NCBI GenBank assembly: GCA_016840965.1
Contig: JAEORI010000174.1
Location: forward strand, 1 to 6,928
Length of the DNA stretch: 6,928 bases
Source: Candidatus Thorarchaeota archaeon
GTDB taxonomy: Archaea; Asgardarchaeota; Thorarchaeia; Thorarchaeales; Thorarchaeaceae
Reading direction: 5' to 3'
Both the position numbers and the translations under genes were made by a program. Positions within the stretch are counted from its first letter, which is position 1. Every line of letters begins with the position of its first letter. Of the stretch, positions 5,901-6,928 are shown one piece after another. The notes under the pieces were generated by a model. That model was not told the DNA's origin, searched no databases, and worked only from the letters and a program-made list of their open reading frames with translations.

Positions 5901-6728
5901 CTATTCACCTCCATGTTCTAACCAAAATTCAGCTATTTCCTTGGGGGTAGCAAACCATACATCTCCCTTGGATTTCATATGATGTATCAGTCTATCAAGC
6001 ATTTTGGTTCGAGATGGAACGCCCATGATTTGTGGATGCATTGTCAGCATAAAATATAGTCCTTCTTCATAGACTGCATCAAACTCAGCAGACCAAATTT
6101 CAAAGACTTTTTCTTGACTACTTATACCACTCTGATAGGTGAGGGCTGGAAACATATTAAAACCAAAATAGACCCAGTCATCCAGCATCCATCGTATTGG
6201 TAACTCCACAATTCTTTTGCCATCGGTTTCTACAATGTATGGGACATCATCATTCATCATTGTACTATCATACATCAAGCCATGCTCAATTAAAAGCGAA
6301 TATGTTTGAGGACTCAAATCAGCTGCTGGCGCACGATATCCACAAGGTTTGTATCCAGAAATTTTCATAAGAGCATCTGAACCTTGCTGAAGTTCCGCTT
6401 TTTCCTCAGAGGGATTCAATAGAGCAGGGTGCTTGTGATGATATCCATGATGACCGAGCTCATGACCAGCACTGTGTATGTCCTTGACTGAATCTGGAAA
6501 ACGGTCAGCAACTTCACCAGGCACGAAAAATCCTGCTCTCAGATTGTGACTTTTAAGAAGTTTCAATACTCGAGGTAGAGCCGCCCGTGGACCATATTCT
6601 CCAATTGAAAGAACAACGGGATTATCTCGTTCAATATTGCTCCGTCGTAGAATGTTCCTCCACGAAGTGTCAGCGTCAAAATCAAATGTCAAGCAGACTA
6701 CACACTTAGTTCCATCTTTCCACTCCAT
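5901..6728 (-). CDS. CE4-fold polysaccharide deacetylase / cyclic imidase-like hydrolase
   Basis: This metal-dependent hydrolase of about 275 aa has the NodB-homology (CE4) fold and resembles the Helicobacter HpPgdA / PuuE / cyclic imide hydrolase branch. Numbering from the ATG at 6728: TFDFDAD (14-20) gives catalytic D16 and metal ligand D18. H94-G-Y-H-H98 in ELGHHGYHHKHP supplies the two metal histidines. YRAPAAD (131-137) is motif 3, and TMHP (229-232) carries the late conserved His231. The segments ELPIRWMLDDW, EFDAVYEEGLYFMLTMHP and ATPKEIAEFW are all typical of this branch. There is no signal peptide, so it acts in the cytoplasm, which argues against a cell-wall substrate; archaea also lack peptidoglycan. 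The frame could extend to 6791, but the added 21 residues are not family-like, and GGTGA (6736-6740) lies 7 nt before the ATG at 6728. It is the first gene of an operon with the dehydrogenase and divergent from a CoA-transferase, fitting hydrolysis of a small amide or imide. Exact substrate is unknown. Confidence 0.85.
   Translation of the reverse strand: MEWKDGTKCVVCLTFDFDADTSWRNILRRSNIERDNPVVLSIGEYGPRAALPRVLKLLKSHNLRAGFFVPGEVADRFPDSVKDIHSAGHELGHHGYHHKHPALLNPSEEKAELQQGSDALMKISGYKPCGYRAPAADLSPQTYSLLIEHGLMYDSTMMNDDVPYIVETDGKRIVELPIRWMLDDWVYFGFNMFPALTYQSGISSQEKVFEIWSAEFDAVYEEGLYFMLTMHPQIMGVPSRTKMLDRLIHHMKSKGDVWFATPKEIAEFWLEHGGE
5905..5912 (-). promoter_or_regulatory. Shine-Dalgarno GGAGGTGA setting the dehydrogenase GTG start
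   Basis: This full-length site overlaps the last codons (Gly-Gly-Glu) of the upstream hydrolase gene and sits 6 nt before GTG (5896-5898). An ATG at 5898-5900, in another frame and only 4 nt from the site, runs straight into TGA, leaving a start-stop AUGUGA that overlaps the real start. The site supports the GTG call. Confidence 0.75.
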
Positions 6729-6828
6729 TATCTGGTCACCATCAATAGTTATGAACATCATATTGGAAAAAGTTTCCGACAAATAGACCAAGATTCTTTA
6801 TGCAACAAAATAAAATGTAGGATATAAT
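6729..6828. promoter_or_regulatory. Divergent promoter region between hydrolase operon and CoA-transferase
   Basis: About 100 bp separates the two outward-facing genes once the hydrolase starts at 6728. The string tctttatgc (6795-6803) can be read as a TATA-like element in both directions: plus-strand TTTATG about 28 bp before the CoA-transferase ATG, and minus-strand GCATAAAGA about 70 bp before the hydrolase start. Another AT-rich run lies at 6807-6816. AGGA (6819-6822) is a modest ribosome site 6 nt before the ATG at 6829. No clear operator palindrome is visible. Confidence 0.45.
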
Positions 6829-6928
6829 ATGGAACATCTTGAGATGAATACCTTGTCTTCTAAGCTTATGACAGCGTCTGAAGCTATTTCTCAGTTTGTG
6901 TCAAAGGGAGATTGTATCTCTTTTGGTG
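6829..6928 (+). CDS. CoA-transferase subunit A, N-terminal fragment (cut by window end)
   Basis: Only the first 33 codons are present. After a short variable start the translation reads KLMTASEAISQFVSKGDCISFGG-like, with the last Gly incomplete. This matches the opening of family I CoA-transferase alpha subunits, such as glutaconate-, acetoacetate- or 3-oxoacid-CoA transferase. In these, a Lys/Leu-x-S-x-x-E-A-I/V helix leads to D-G/K-G-D-x-I/V and the first beta strand ending in GG. These enzymes move CoA between acyl-CoA and a carboxylate, working as an alpha/beta pair, so a beta subunit gene is expected just outside the window. The ATG at 6829 has AGGA 6 nt upstream; an internal ATG at 6844 has no such site. 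It is divergent from the hydrolase/dehydrogenase operon and may share its regulation. The subfamily and substrate cannot be told from this fragment. Confidence 0.75.
   Translation, partial: MEHLEMNTLSSKLMTASEAISQFVSKGDCISFG

Noticed and set aside
5315..5950. 211-codon plus-strand frame
   Set aside because: It is antisense to the strongly supported dehydrogenase and hydrolase genes, and its sequence shows no family features.
5901..6728. Naming the hydrolase a peptidoglycan deacetylase (pgdA)
   Set aside because: It is the nearest family name, but the protein lacks an export signal and the organism looks archaeal, without peptidoglycan; the substrate is left open.
1..6928. tRNA, rRNA, CRISPR, transposase or integrase signals
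   Set aside because: No spaced direct repeats, cloverleaf-like segments, terminal inverted repeats around a gene, or recombinase motifs were seen on either strand.

Overview
The window looks archaeal, most likely an Asgard-type (Thorarchaeia-like) genome. It has moderate-to-low GC and TATA-like boxes (GTTATATAC, CAATATAAC) at archaeal distances from starts. Shine-Dalgarno sites are GGAGGTGA, GGTGA or GAGGG. One gene encodes a surface protein with a Thr/Asp/Glu-rich stalk, an EF-hand-like loop and a C-terminal membrane anchor ending in Arg-Arg-Arg. The phylum call is an inference from protein style; no rRNA or other marker gene is present.

Layout: every complete gene is on the minus strand, so it is read here from high to low coordinates. 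At the right edge a plus-strand gene begins, a CoA-transferase alpha subunit cut off after 33 codons. Across a short divergent intergenic region lies a two-gene minus-strand operon: a CE4-fold metal-dependent deacetylase/amidohydrolase of the HpPgdA/PuuE type, followed at once by a classical short-chain dehydrogenase. Next comes about 550 bp with no convincing large gene. It holds a possible 36-codon small gene behind a perfect Shine-Dalgarno and a strong interrupted hairpin. A translationally coupled pair of integral membrane proteins follows: an unrecognised 185-aa protein and a GT87/DUF2029-type polyprenol-phosphate-sugar glycosyltransferase, closed by a hairpin/T-rich terminator. Then come a single-gene unit for the anchored surface protein, with its own TATA box and a 10-bp-stem terminator, and finally an MFS permease ending near the left edge.

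How the genes may work together: the CE4 hydrolase, dehydrogenase and divergent CoA-transferase form a plausible catabolic neighbourhood in which an amide, imide or acyl group is hydrolysed, a carbinol or ketone is oxidised or reduced, and the acid is activated to a CoA ester. No substrate can be read from the sequence. The GT87 pair and the surface protein, which carries several N-glycosylation sequons, suggest an envelope theme, but each has its own transcription signals. The MFS permease has no visible functional link to its neighbours.

No tRNA, rRNA, CRISPR array, insertion sequence or integrase was found. The most interesting unexplained region is 4599-5139.
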